From the IMG/VR virus record IMGVR_UViG_3300007513_000123, positions 1-32,010 of that record: DNA of 32,010 bases; one strand, written 5' to 3'. Every line of letters begins with the position of its first letter. Positions within the stretch are counted from its first letter, which is position 1. Positions 15,590-23,975 of this stretch are shown here, piece after piece. The DNA is from a virus. The notes beneath the pieces were generated by a model that searched no databases, was not told the DNA's origin, and worked only from the letters and a program-made list of their open reading frames with translations. The position numbers and the translations under genes were made by a program.

Positions 15590-18559
15590 ATGGCTACAGA
15601 ATATGGAAGATATTCAATCGGGGTTGAAACAAATCACAGTGATACAAACACTGACCCCAGCGGGGCGTCCGGAGAGGCGTCCATTTTTGTCTCAGGCTCA
15701 GGCACTGCGGCAAAATTTTATCAGGTTAACGGTAATGGAGACAAGGGTACGGTTTTGACAACCGACATCGTTTCCGGTGACGCAACCATGAGTGCCGCAG
15801 GCGCACTCACAATTGCAGCAGGCGCTGTTGAAAACAGTATGCTTGCAGATGATGCTGTTGACAGCGACGAAATCGCCGCAGGGGCAATTGACACTGCACA
15901 CATTGCAGATAATCAAGTAACTCTTGCTAAGATGGCGGGATTGGCTCGCGGTAAGCTTATTTACGGTGATGCTTCTGGTGACCCTGCGGCTCTTGCTGCT
16001 GGCGGAAACGGGAAGCTTCTCGTTGCTGACGCAAACGGCGACCTTTCGTGGACTACTTTGAGTGGCGATGCCACTTTAAGCGCAGGCGCTCTTACAATTG
16101 CTGCTACATCGGTTGAAGGCTCTATGCTTAACAACAACGTGGTTAGTGGATTGACAGACATTGGCGCTGATTTCGCAACAACTGACGAGATCCTCGTTAG
16201 TGACAATGGTACGATTCGTCGTGCCGATCTTTCGCGATTTTCGCCACTGTTGGCTGGCACTGTCACAACGAGTGGTCTTGCAGACAACTCTGGAGTACTT
16301 CAAGTTGACATTAATAATTTGACTGCCGAGACAGCCGTAACAGATGCAGATCTTGTTATGGTTTATGACGCAACGGCTAGCGCCCTTCGCAAGATGACTC
16401 GCGCAAACTTTATTGAGAGTGTTGCTCTCGATTCCATCAATATTGACGGTGGAGCAATTGACGGCACTCCAATCGGTGCAAACTCTGCTGCGGCAGGTAC
16501 ATTTGCTGCACTTAAATGGTCTTCGCTTAGTGGTTCCGGTAATGCTGAAGTTGTAGGTACAATCGCTTCGACTGGTGCAATTGCATCTAGTGGCTCGATC
16601 ACCGCTGGTTCAAGCTTTATTATTGGTTCTGCTGACATGAACGAGGCTGACTTGGAGAAGCTTGATGGTATTACCAACGGTACTGCCGCTGCAAGCAAAG
16701 CAGTTGTTCTTGATGCTAGCAAAAATATTGCAACCCTCGGTACCGTTGGTTGTGGTGCTATCACCTCAACTGGCGCTTCGTCCATGGGTTCGTTGAACAT
16801 TGGCGGCACGCTAGCGTGTGACACGAGCTTCACTATTGATGCCGTGGTTTTAAACGCTACCGAGCTTGGATACCTTGACTCAACTACCGCTGGTACTTCT
16901 GCTGCATCCAAGGCGATGGTAACAGATGCTAGTGGTGACATCCTTATGCCAGACAGCGACAAGTTTGAGCTTGGCGCTAGCAGTGATATGCAGTTATATC
17001 ACGACGGTACCAACTCTTTTATTGCTAACAAGACTGGTGCATTAAAGATTGCCACAGAAACTTCTGGTATCGCTGTAACGATCGGTCACAGCACTTCTGA
17101 GGTGACTGTTGCTGACAACCTGACTGTTTCTGGTAACTTGACTGTTACTGGTACAACGATCACGGACTCGGTAGAAGTTATTTCTACATCGAGCGGTGTT
17201 CTGTTCGAGGGTGGCACTGACGACGGTCACGAGGGTACTTTGATTTCTGCTGTTGCAGGAGCCGATGTAACTTACACGTTGCCGAACTTGACTGGTCACA
17301 TTCCTTTGTTGGCTGGCGCAGCCTCAAATGCCAATGTAACTGCTGCTGAATTCCATCTTCTTGATGGTGGCTCAACCGTTGATAACAGTGTTACTGTTGC
17401 CGACGGCGACGGCGTACTCTTCAATGACGGTGGTACGATGAAGCAGGTCGACGTGCGTGCACTTGCAGGCTACTTTGATGACGAAATCACTGCAATGCCC
17501 AACTTGGTAACAGTTGGAACTATTGGTAGCGGTGTGTGGAACGCAGGCGCGGTTACTTCCTCTGGAAGAATCGTATCTGACGACGCAACCGAGGCTACCT
17601 CAACAACTGACGGTTCTTTACAGACCGATGGTGGTTTGAGTGTTGCTAAGAGCGCGGTCATCGGTGATGACTTGGATCTCTTGTCTGACGGCGCAATCTT
17701 GAATTTCGGCGCAGATAAAGAAGTTACACTGACTCACGTTCATAACGAGGGGCTCCTCTTAGCAGGTGGTAACCATGAACTTCAGTTCAGAGATTCCGAT
17801 CTATACATTAGTGGTGAAAACGATGGTGTTTTGGAATTAGCTGCTGATACAAGCATTATGTTTGATACCGATAACGTTCTCTTCACGAGTTCGACAAGTG
17901 ATGCTCCAACGGTTGCAATCAAAAACACCAATGCTGATGCCAATCCCGGCACCTTGCTTTTCCAACACGACAGTGCTTCGCCTGCCGATGATGATGAGCT
18001 TGGCGAGGTTGTTTTCAATGGTGATGACGACGGTGGTAACGACACCATGTTCGCCAAGATTGTTGGTGTGTCCACGGACGTATCCAATGGTTCCGAAGAT
18101 GGAATGCTTGAGTTTAAATATCAGGGTGCCGGTGCCGTCAAAGAATGGCAGCTTGGTGGTGGAGCAGGACTTGTTGGTCCTAACGACAGCACCTACGGTA
18201 CTGTTAAGGCTCACTCCTTCGTTACCTACTCCGATGAGAGCTTGAAGACCAACTTCAAAGCCCTTGACAATCCTCTTGAGATGGTCAAGAAGCTGAATGG
18301 TCTTAACTACACTTGGAAGTCTGATGGCTCCAAGGATATTGGTTTCATCGCTCAGGAAGTTGAGAAGGTTGTACCCGAGGTTGTTTACAGTAACGGTGGC
18401 GAAGCCGGTAGTTATGGTATGGATTACTCCAGCTTGACTGCTCTTCTTACCGAGGCTATCAAACAACAAGATGGTGAAATTACTGCTCTTAAAGCCACTC
18501 TTTCTAAGGTTCTTTCTTCTCAGGAAGAGCTTCTCAAGAAACTTGGCGTTAAGTCCTAA
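15590..18559 (+). CDS. Large fibre protein with C-terminal S74 chaperone domain
   Basis: 989 residues. The stem is built of repeated short beta modules such as GDATLSAGALTIAATSVEGS, GKLIYGDASGDPAAL and NLTVSGNLTVTGTTI, typical of trimeric long fibres of marine myoviruses. The C-terminus (from about 875) is an S74 intramolecular chaperone: YSDESLKTNF (S881, K886 as the cleavage pair), DIGFIAQEVEKVVPEVV and a terminal helix of Leu/Lys/Glu. Cleavage before S881 would leave a mature fibre of about 880 residues. The gene starts after GGGAGG and ends at a strong terminator. It prefers GC-rich Ala/Gly/Thr codons compared with the recombination genes. Attachment to head or tail cannot be told from sequence. 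Confidence 0.82.
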   Translation: MATEYGRYSIGVETNHSDTNTDPSGASGEASIFVSGSGTAAKFYQVNGNGDKGTVLTTDIVSGDATMSAAGALTIAAGAVENSMLADDAVDSDEIAAGAIDTAHIADNQVTLAKMAGLARGKLIYGDASGDPAALAAGGNGKLLVADANGDLSWTTLSGDATLSAGALTIAATSVEGSMLNNNVVSGLTDIGADFATTDEILVSDNGTIRRADLSRFSPLLAGTVTTSGLADNSGVLQVDINNLTAETAVTDADLVMVYDATASALRKMTRANFIESVALDSINIDGGAIDGTPIGANSAAAGTFAALKWSSLSGSGNAEVVGTIASTGAIASSGSITAGSSFIIGSADMNEADLEKLDGITNGTAAASKAVVLDASKNIATLGTVGCGAITSTGASSMGSLNIGGTLACDTSFTIDAVVLNATELGYLDSTTAGTSAASKAMVTDASGDILMPDSDKFELGASSDMQLYHDGTNSFIANKTGALKIATETSGIAVTIGHSTSEVTVADNLTVSGNLTVTGTTITDSVEVISTSSGVLFEGGTDDGHEGTLISAVAGADVTYTLPNLTGHIPLLAGAASNANVTAAEFHLLDGGSTVDNSVTVADGDGVLFNDGGTMKQVDVRALAGYFDDEITAMPNLVTVGTIGSGVWNAGAVTSSGRIVSDDATEATSTTDGSLQTDGGLSVAKSAVIGDDLDLLSDGAILNFGADKEVTLTHVHNEGLLLAGGNHELQFRDSDLYISGENDGVLELAADTSIMFDTDNVLFTSSTSDAPTVAIKNTNADANPGTLLFQHDSASPADDDELGEVVFNGDDDGGNDTMFAKIVGVSTDVSNGSEDGMLEFKYQGAGAVKEWQLGGGAGLVGPNDSTYGTVKAHSFVTYSDESLKTNFKALDNPLEMVKKLNGLNYTWKSDGSKDIGFIAQEVEKVVPEVVYSNGGEAGSYGMDYSSLTALLTEAIKQQDGEITALKATLSKVLSSQEELLKKLGVKS

Positions 18560-18588
18560 GTTTAATTTTAAAAGTTATTAAAACTTTT

Positions 18589-18621
18589 GCCCGCTCAGTC
18601 TTCGGATTGGGCGGGCTTTTT
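18589..18621 (+). terminator. Rho-independent terminator after the large fibre gene
   Basis: A 12-base-pair stem (18589-18600 with 18605-18616) closed by a TTCG tetraloop and followed by five T residues. The stem has GC-rich lower pairs and three G-T pairs. It ends the fibre transcription unit. Confidence 0.9.
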
Positions 18622-18642
18622 ATTTCTTTTTATGTGAAAATA

Positions 18643-18652
18643 TCTATTTATA
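18643..18652 (+). promoter_or_regulatory. Putative late promoter element TCTATTTATA
   Basis: Copy of the shared intergenic element with one changed first base, placed between the fibre terminator and the next gene, 28 bases before its start. A promoter directly after a terminator is a sensible arrangement. Confidence 0.5.
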
Positions 18653-18680
18653 TAGTGTAAAATGTCTAAGAGGTGAAAAT

Positions 18681-19184
18681 ATGGCAATTGGCGACACAAG
18701 CCCAACAACTTATAGAACAGTATCGGGACTCGGACACGCTCCGGCATATCAAGTTTCCGGTCGACCATGGATGACTGGATCACAGATAGAACCATCGGGA
18801 ACTATTACTATAACTTTTCCGAGTGTTACAAAGAATTTTACTATTGTAAATACGAGGCACCATAGAGGTGTATCAAATAATGATACTCATACCGGATCGT
18901 TAGCGATTTATTTTGGTCCGACCCCAGGTTCCGATTGGGACGGCTCGAATATAAAACAGATTTATCACAACCATTACGTTATGCTAGATGGTCCAGATGA
19001 TGCTTACACATTTGAAACAAAAGCTGATAAGGTTCATATCACTTGTTTGGGATATGGAAATTATTCTGCTGGACTTCCGCAACACTTATCTGGCGTTTCT
19101 GGCTCCTTTCGCATCTTGGCAGAACTGACCGGAATCCCTACCGACAGTATGTATCCACTTACTGGTTCAGGAATTGACGAATAA
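18681..19184 (+). CDS. Putative virion protein of a marine-phage type, function unknown
   Basis: 167 residues, beta-rich. The pattern SGTITITFPSVTKNFTIVNT (about 39-58), a strand SLAIYFGPTP, and the C-terminal FRILAELTGIPTDSMYPLTG (about 143-162) followed by SGIDE are familiar to me from structural proteins of marine myoviruses, but no function is known to me. There is no signal or membrane segment. The start ATG is preceded by AGAGGTG. The gene stands alone between a terminator/promoter pair and the scaffold promoter, so it may be expressed strongly by itself. A decoration or fibre-related role is possible. Confidence 0.62.
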   Translation: MAIGDTSPTTYRTVSGLGHAPAYQVSGRPWMTGSQIEPSGTITITFPSVTKNFTIVNTRHHRGVSNNDTHTGSLAIYFGPTPGSDWDGSNIKQIYHNHYVMLDGPDDAYTFETKADKVHITCLGYGNYSAGLPQHLSGVSGSFRILAELTGIPTDSMYPLTGSGIDE

Positions 19185-19206
19185 AGGGTTTTTTGTGATA
19201 AAACAT

Positions 19207-19216
19207 ACTATTTATT
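19207..19216 (+). promoter_or_regulatory. Putative late promoter element ACTATTTATT
   Basis: Copy of the shared intergenic element, 38 bases before the scaffold gene start, which has its own AGGAG site. It would drive the scaffold-major capsid unit. Confidence 0.5.
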
Positions 19217-19254
19217 TGTGATAAAAAGTAACTTTTATTTTTAGGAGTAATCAA

Positions 19255-20235
19255 ATGTCGAAAATGTTACAAGAGGCTATTGTTGATGCAGAGGCACTTC
19301 GCGAGGCATCCTTGCGAAACGCAGAACAGGCAGTCATAGAAAAGTATGAGTCCGAAATTAAAGCAGCAGTTACCGCATTGCTGGAAGCCCCGGAAGATCT
19401 TGCCTTGGATGCAGACCCAATGGGCTTGGGAGATGAAGCTCCCGAAGGTGTGGAGACTCTTTCACAACAATTGCCAGATGCAGCAACTGACGGTGAAAAT
19501 CTTTGCCCTTGCCCCGAAGAAGAAGAAGCAGTTGAATTAGACTTGGACGCACTTGTTGCCGCCGCTTCCGCCGAAGAGGAGCCTCCTGCGGGTCTTCCCG
19601 GCGATTTAGCTTTGGAAGAGGAGAAAGTGGATTTGAGCGAGGACCTTCTTTCTAAGCTTGTAGCTGATTTATCTGAAGAGCTAACTGTTGATGTTTCCCC
19701 TAAATCTGATGGTTGGGCAGGTGCCACAGCCGGTCAGGTGGAAGAGGCTGAAGAACAAGCAGTAGCAGAAGAACAAGATACAGAGATTTCCGAGGAAAAC
19801 GAGGAACTCAGAAAGAACATCAAAGACCTTGAAGAAAAGTTGGCAAGATCCAGCAAAAGATTCAAGGTTCTTAAAGAAGAAAAGAACAAAATTAAAAATA
19901 TCACTCTGAAAATGCGTAATCATGTTGATAGCGTAAACCTTCAGAATGCCAAACTACTCTACACTAATCGTGTTTTGTCTAGCGCCTCCCTGAATGAGCG
20001 GCAAAAAATTAAAATTGCTGAAGCTATTTCAATTGCGAAATCCGTAGATGAAGCGAAGACCATCTTTGAGACTCTTCAAAACGCAGTGGGGACTTCTTCT
20101 AAAAAGAATCCTAAATCACTGAGTGAAGTAGTGGAACGACGGACTTCAACTCTGCCTCGGGCGACCAAGGTAGAAAAAGCATCCGATCCGGCAGCGGAGA
20201 GGATGAGAATTCTAGCAGGAATTTCTAAGAAATAA
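19255..20235 (+). CDS. gp22: Prohead scaffold protein (gp22-like)
   Basis: 326 residues, highly acidic and helical. The N-terminus has three protease-type sites close together: LQEA (5-8), LREA (15-18) and LLEA (42-45). The middle (about 45-175) is Asp/Glu/Ala/Pro-rich; residues about 178-235 form a coiled coil. The C-terminal part KLLYTNRVLSSASLNERQK (about 235-253) with the following AEAISIAKSVDEAKTIFETL matches the conserved end of T4-type gp22 scaffolds. Scaffold fills the prohead and is degraded by gp21 before packaging. The position directly before the major capsid gene agrees with T4 order 22-23. T4 gp22 is shorter (269 residues). The start ATG is fixed by AGGAG. Confidence 0.85.
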   Translation: MSKMLQEAIVDAEALREASLRNAEQAVIEKYESEIKAAVTALLEAPEDLALDADPMGLGDEAPEGVETLSQQLPDAATDGENLCPCPEEEEAVELDLDALVAAASAEEEPPAGLPGDLALEEEKVDLSEDLLSKLVADLSEELTVDVSPKSDGWAGATAGQVEEAEEQAVAEEQDTEISEENEELRKNIKDLEEKLARSSKRFKVLKEEKNKIKNITLKMRNHVDSVNLQNAKLLYTNRVLSSASLNERQKIKIAEAISIAKSVDEAKTIFETLQNAVGTSSKKNPKSLSEVVERRTSTLPRATKVEKASDPAAERMRILAGISKK

Positions 20236-20261
20236 AACAATTAATAAGGGAGGACAATAAA

Positions 20262-22094
20262 ATGTCTGTTTTAGAAAAACTCACAGAAGGTATTGTTAAC
20301 CGTTCCCTCGCCAAAGATGGTCAGGCACTTCTCAATAAATGGGAAAATACTGGTCTTTTGGAGGGGTTAGGTAACGACACTACCAAGAATAGTATGGCTT
20401 GTCTCCTAGAGAATCAAGCCAAGGAGCTTCTCCGAGAAGCTTCAGCCATGTCACAGGGTGACGTGGAAGGGTTCGCAGCAGTTGCGTTCCCAATCGTCCG
20501 TCGCGTATTCGGTGGACTTATTGCTAACGACCTCGTTAGCGTTCAGCCTATGAGCTTACCCTCTGGTCTGATCTTTTTCCTTGACTTCCAACACACTGAT
20601 AGCCGGTTGCAGTTCTCTGCTGGGGACTCTATCTATGGTGGTGGAAAGGTAGCCAAGGGTATTGTCGATGGTGTTAGCACCACTGGCGGGTTCTATGATC
20701 TGTCTAACGGCTATGCTTCTCCGACTGGTTCTGTGCTGCTGGCCATCGCTGGTGGTGGTTCTGGTGACCCCGACCCGGCAGATATGGCTGACAACGAGAT
20801 CAATGATGGTGCGACTGCGGCGAACGCTTGCTTCACACAGGCGACTGGTCACACCATTGCTGCCCTCAACAACGCTCAGAAGAAAGCGATTCGCTGGGAT
20901 CCTGACGTGCTCGGCGATTCGGACACTACGAAGGAGGTTACCTCTGTAATTGTTAAGCTTGGAACGTCTGAAATGGCAGAGCTAAACGCGGACCAGTTGA
21001 CTTCTTGCGTGCTTCGCACCACGGCTGAAGGCTCAACCGTATCGGTTAATGGTCTTAGTGGCGATTCGTATTTGCGTCGACTGACCCATCTCGGTTATTA
21101 CGACGTCAATGGCGATCTCGTCGCCGGTTCTAAGGATCAGTTCCTTTCGATGTACATTCTTTCGACGGCTGGTTCACTGGCGCTCTCGGGCGATCAGTTC
21201 CTGCACTTCGCTCGTAAGGATGCGTTTGCGGCTGGCGGCGCCACTGGTGCGGTCGTGGGCGCTGACGGTTGGGGTCTTGAGGGTCGCACCAACTCTCCGG
21301 CTTCTGATCTTTCCAGCGCCGATTTGAACACTCGTATCCCTGAGATCGACATCAAGGTAGACAGCATCGCTGTGACTGCCGTGACGAAGAAGCTCAAGGC
21401 TAAGTGGACTCCGGAGTTGGGACAGGATCTCAACGCCTATCACAACCTTGACGCTGAGGTTGAGTTGACTGGTATTCTCTCCGAGCAGATTGCTCTTGAG
21501 ATTGATCAGGAGATTCTCAACGATCTCGTTCAGGGAGCCACGGCTGGCACACTCTATTGGAGTCGCCGCCCCGGTCAGTTTGTAGATCCTGAGACTGGCG
21601 CAAGCATCACAAGTGCAACCGCACCTCCGGACTTCACCGGAACGGTTTCCGAGTGGTATGAGACGCTTGTTGAGACAATCAACGACGTTTCCGCTCGTAT
21701 TCACCGCAAGACTCTTCGTGGTGGTGCCAACTTCCTTGTTTGTGGACCCGAGGTCGCAAACATCCTTGAGTTCACCAGTGGTTTCCGCGCAAGCATTACC
21801 GCTGACGACGACAAAGGGACAGTTGGCGCTGTTAACGCTGGTTCAATCAGCAAGAAGTGGGATGTATGGGTTGACCCTTACTTCCCGCGCAATGTGGTCC
21901 TTGTTGGACGTAAGGGTGGTAGCTTCCTTGAGAGTGGCTATGTGTATGCTCCTTATGTTCCTCTTCAGGTCACACCAACCATCTTTGGTGACGAAGATTT
22001 CCTTCCTCGTAAGGGAGTAATGACTCGTTATGCTAAGAAGATGGTTCGCCCCGACATGTATGGTCTTGTCGTGGTACGCGATCTGATTGGTTAA
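20262..22094 (+). CDS. gp23: Major capsid protein (gp23-like)
   Basis: 610 residues; T4 gp23 has 521. The N-terminal 59 residues look like a cleaved propeptide ending at LLREA (56-60), close to the T4 cleavage point at residue 65. AFPIVRRVFGGLIANDLVSV (75-94) starts the HK97-type core. The strongest T4-family match is KLKAKWTPELGQDLNAYHNL, followed by EVELTGILSEQIALEIDQEI, in the second half. Between the GGKVAKGIVDGVSTTGGFYD region and that block there is a Gly/Asp-rich stretch of over 200 residues that is larger than in T4 and probably forms a surface insertion. The gene has a GGGAGG site and ends at a strong terminator. Its codons are markedly GC-richer than those of the recombination genes, as expected for a highly expressed protein. 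Confidence 0.95.
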   Translation: MSVLEKLTEGIVNRSLAKDGQALLNKWENTGLLEGLGNDTTKNSMACLLENQAKELLREASAMSQGDVEGFAAVAFPIVRRVFGGLIANDLVSVQPMSLPSGLIFFLDFQHTDSRLQFSAGDSIYGGGKVAKGIVDGVSTTGGFYDLSNGYASPTGSVLLAIAGGGSGDPDPADMADNEINDGATAANACFTQATGHTIAALNNAQKKAIRWDPDVLGDSDTTKEVTSVIVKLGTSEMAELNADQLTSCVLRTTAEGSTVSVNGLSGDSYLRRLTHLGYYDVNGDLVAGSKDQFLSMYILSTAGSLALSGDQFLHFARKDAFAAGGATGAVVGADGWGLEGRTNSPASDLSSADLNTRIPEIDIKVDSIAVTAVTKKLKAKWTPELGQDLNAYHNLDAEVELTGILSEQIALEIDQEILNDLVQGATAGTLYWSRRPGQFVDPETGASITSATAPPDFTGTVSEWYETLVETINDVSARIHRKTLRGGANFLVCGPEVANILEFTSGFRASITADDDKGTVGAVNAGSISKKWDVWVDPYFPRNVVLVGRKGGSFLESGYVYAPYVPLQVTPTIFGDEDFLPRKGVMTRYAKKMVRPDMYGLVVVRDLIG

Positions 22095-22122
22095 TAGCCT
22101 AAAGATAACGTTTTAGTTATGA

Positions 22123-22159
22123 AGCCCCGTGTTAGTTTTGCTGATGCGGGGCTTTTCTT
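22123..22159 (+). terminator. Rho-independent terminator after the major capsid gene
   Basis: A stem of 13 positions (22123-22135 with 22141-22153), GC-rich at the base (AGCCCCG with CGGGGCT), loop TTTTG, and a T-rich tail. It closes the scaffold-capsid unit. Confidence 0.9.
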
Positions 22160-22197
22160 TTGTCCAAAAACTAATTACACGTGGAGGAACTTAGCTT

Positions 22198-23472
22198 ATG
22201 GCAACACCCACTTTGACACCTGCTTCTACGGTTAGCGTTTCAAGATTATCTGTGACCGGCAGCACCGATGACGTCGCTGCGGAGTTACCACTTGGGATCT
22301 ACGCCGCGTCGGCACCATTTATATCAGGCGCCTCTGATCAGGTCGCTTATGTATATAAAAAGCTAGGAGGCGATGTACTCGATATTGAAATCACTAATGG
22401 TCAAGTATATTCAGCCTATGAAGAAGCCACATTAGAATATTCTTATCTGGTAAATATACATCAAGCAAAGAACATCCTTGGTAATGTCCTCGGAGGTACA
22501 ACAGGTTCGTTTGATGAAGACGGTCAATTGACCAATGGTCATGCACTGGAAGGAAAAAATGTAAATTTGCGACTCCCACGATTTGATTTCGCATATGCCC
22601 GCCGCGTTGCTGAAGGGATTTCTGCTGAAAAAGGCATGGGGGTTGCGACGATATATTCTGCCTCTTTCCCGTTAGAAGGCGGCGTGCAAGATTATGATTT
22701 ACAACAGATTATTTATAGTGCCTCGGTGGATGCTGGCAACTCAGATTTTCCTTATTATAATAAGGTTGGGCTTAATAAGATATCAATTTCAAAAGTATAT
22801 TTTAAAACGAATTCGGCTCATTGGAGATTTTTTGGATATTACGGTGGACTAAACACTGTTGGAAATTTAGGCACATATGGTCAATATGCCGATGACTCGA
22901 CATTTCAAGTGGTGCCCGCGTGGCAAAATAAAGCTCAAGCAATTGCATATGAGGATGCTCTTTACACACGAAATTCTCACTGGTCATATGAATTGAGAAA
23001 TAATAAGGTTCGAGTTTACCCAATTCCCCCCACTTCTGGAGGATACCCAGAGAAACTATGGATTGAGTTTTCCCCAACCGGCACGAACACTTGGGAAGAA
23101 CAAGCCGATCGAAAAGAGGGAGTTGAGGGCATTAACAATATGAACACACTGCCGTTTGAAAATATACCATATGGAAGTATTAATGCAATTGGTAAGCAGT
23201 GGATTCGCCGGTTTGCGCTGGCTTTAAGCAAAGAGATGCTTGGACATGTCAGATCTAAGTTCGCTTCTATTCCGATTCCCGGCAACGATGTGTCGCTAAA
23301 CGGCTCAGATTTAATAAGTCAAGCCAAAGAAGAACAAACAGCTTTACGCGACGAATTGAAGACAGTACTTGATGAAACAGCTTATGGTGAGTTGATGAAG
23401 GGAGACGCGGATATTGTCGACGCTTCGAACAAGGTCCAACAAAATGTACCGACATTGATTTATAGTGGATAA
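22198..23472 (+). CDS. gp13: Neck protein (gp13-like)
   Basis: 424 residues, longer than T4 gp13 (309). The C-terminal third carries the most recognisable block: KQWIRRFALALSKEMLGHVR followed by SKFASIPIPGNDVSLNGSDL and a long helix of Glu/Leu/Thr, a pattern shared by gp13-type neck proteins of T4-related marine phages. The N-terminal part is mixed alpha/beta, with YEEATLEYSYLVNIHQAKNI and a Gly-rich loop. With gp14 this protein closes the filled head and makes the site for tail joining. The start ATG has GTGGAGG upstream. Unlike T4, where gene 13 precedes 17, here it follows the major capsid gene. Confidence 0.8.
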   Translation: MATPTLTPASTVSVSRLSVTGSTDDVAAELPLGIYAASAPFISGASDQVAYVYKKLGGDVLDIEITNGQVYSAYEEATLEYSYLVNIHQAKNILGNVLGGTTGSFDEDGQLTNGHALEGKNVNLRLPRFDFAYARRVAEGISAEKGMGVATIYSASFPLEGGVQDYDLQQIIYSASVDAGNSDFPYYNKVGLNKISISKVYFKTNSAHWRFFGYYGGLNTVGNLGTYGQYADDSTFQVVPAWQNKAQAIAYEDALYTRNSHWSYELRNNKVRVYPIPPTSGGYPEKLWIEFSPTGTNTWEEQADRKEGVEGINNMNTLPFENIPYGSINAIGKQWIRRFALALSKEMLGHVRSKFASIPIPGNDVSLNGSDLISQAKEEQTALRDELKTVLDETAYGELMKGDADIVDASNKVQQNVPTLIYSG

Positions 23473-23486
23473 GGAGGTAATTTAAA

Positions 23487-23975
23487 ATGGCAGACGACAA
23501 ATGGACACAGCCATCAGCCCCTCCGCCACCCCTGTTTGCAGGAGAAAAAGAGAGGAACTTGGTTAAGCAAGTGAACGACGAACTTATTGAGCGAGTCATT
23601 GGTCAGCAAATTGCTTATTATCCGATAAGCGTCGAGCATACAAATTATCATCCCCTATATGGAGAGGCAATCCGAAAAACGTTTTTGCCCCCTGTAAGGG
23701 TATATGCTTTAGTTGAGTGGGAGGGTAGTGACACCACAACATCCAACTTGGGAATCGACAGGAAGGGTTCTATTGTTGTACACTTTCATAAAAAAAGATT
23801 GGTTGCCGACCAAAATTTATTCGTCAGAGAGGGCGACTTTGTGGCTTACGGCAGTAAGTTTTATGAAATTGTCACGCTTGGCGAACCAAGAGAAATGTTT
23901 GGACAACCAGAAAACAAAGTTGAAATAGTTGCTAAATGTATTAGAGCGAGAGAGGGCTTGTTTAATGGCGAATAA
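23487..23975 (+). CDS. gp14: Neck / head-tail joining protein (gp14-like candidate)
   Basis: 162 residues. After a Pro-rich N-terminus (PSAPPPPLF) comes a helix (KERNLVKQVNDELIERVIGQ), then a beta-rich body with IDRKGSIVVHFHKKRL, REGDFVAYGSKFYEIVTLGE and the end VEIVAKCIRAREGLFNGE. The strand-rich body and this ending resemble head-tail connector proteins placed at the gp14 position in T4-related marine phages. It is shorter than T4 gp14 (256 residues), so the assignment rests on position between gp13 and gp15 more than on similarity. The start has AAGGAGG upstream. It overlaps the next gene by 11 bases. Confidence 0.6.
   Translation: MADDKWTQPSAPPPPLFAGEKERNLVKQVNDELIERVIGQQIAYYPISVEHTNYHPLYGEAIRKTFLPPVRVYALVEWEGSDTTTSNLGIDRKGSIVVHFHKKRLVADQNLFVREGDFVAYGSKFYEIVTLGEPREMFGQPENKVEIVAKCIRAREGLFNGE

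Noticed and set aside
15534-15758. Short plus-strand frame overlapping the start of the large fibre gene
   Set aside because: It lacks a ribosome site, and the fibre frame from 15590 has a clear GGGAGG site and repeat structure.
16363-16962. Long minus-strand open frame (199 codons) inside the large fibre gene
   Set aside because: Low-complexity Ala/Ser/Val/Pro reading opposite a repetitive, GC-biased gene; no ribosome site and no protein-like motifs.
17837-18469. Minus-strand open frame (210 codons) opposite the fibre and its S74 domain
   Set aside because: Antisense to a clearly conserved domain and explained by codon bias in the real gene; nothing supports transcription in that direction.
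21174-21704. Minus-strand open frame (176 codons) opposite the major capsid gene
   Set aside because: Runs antisense to the best conserved capsid block; no independent evidence.
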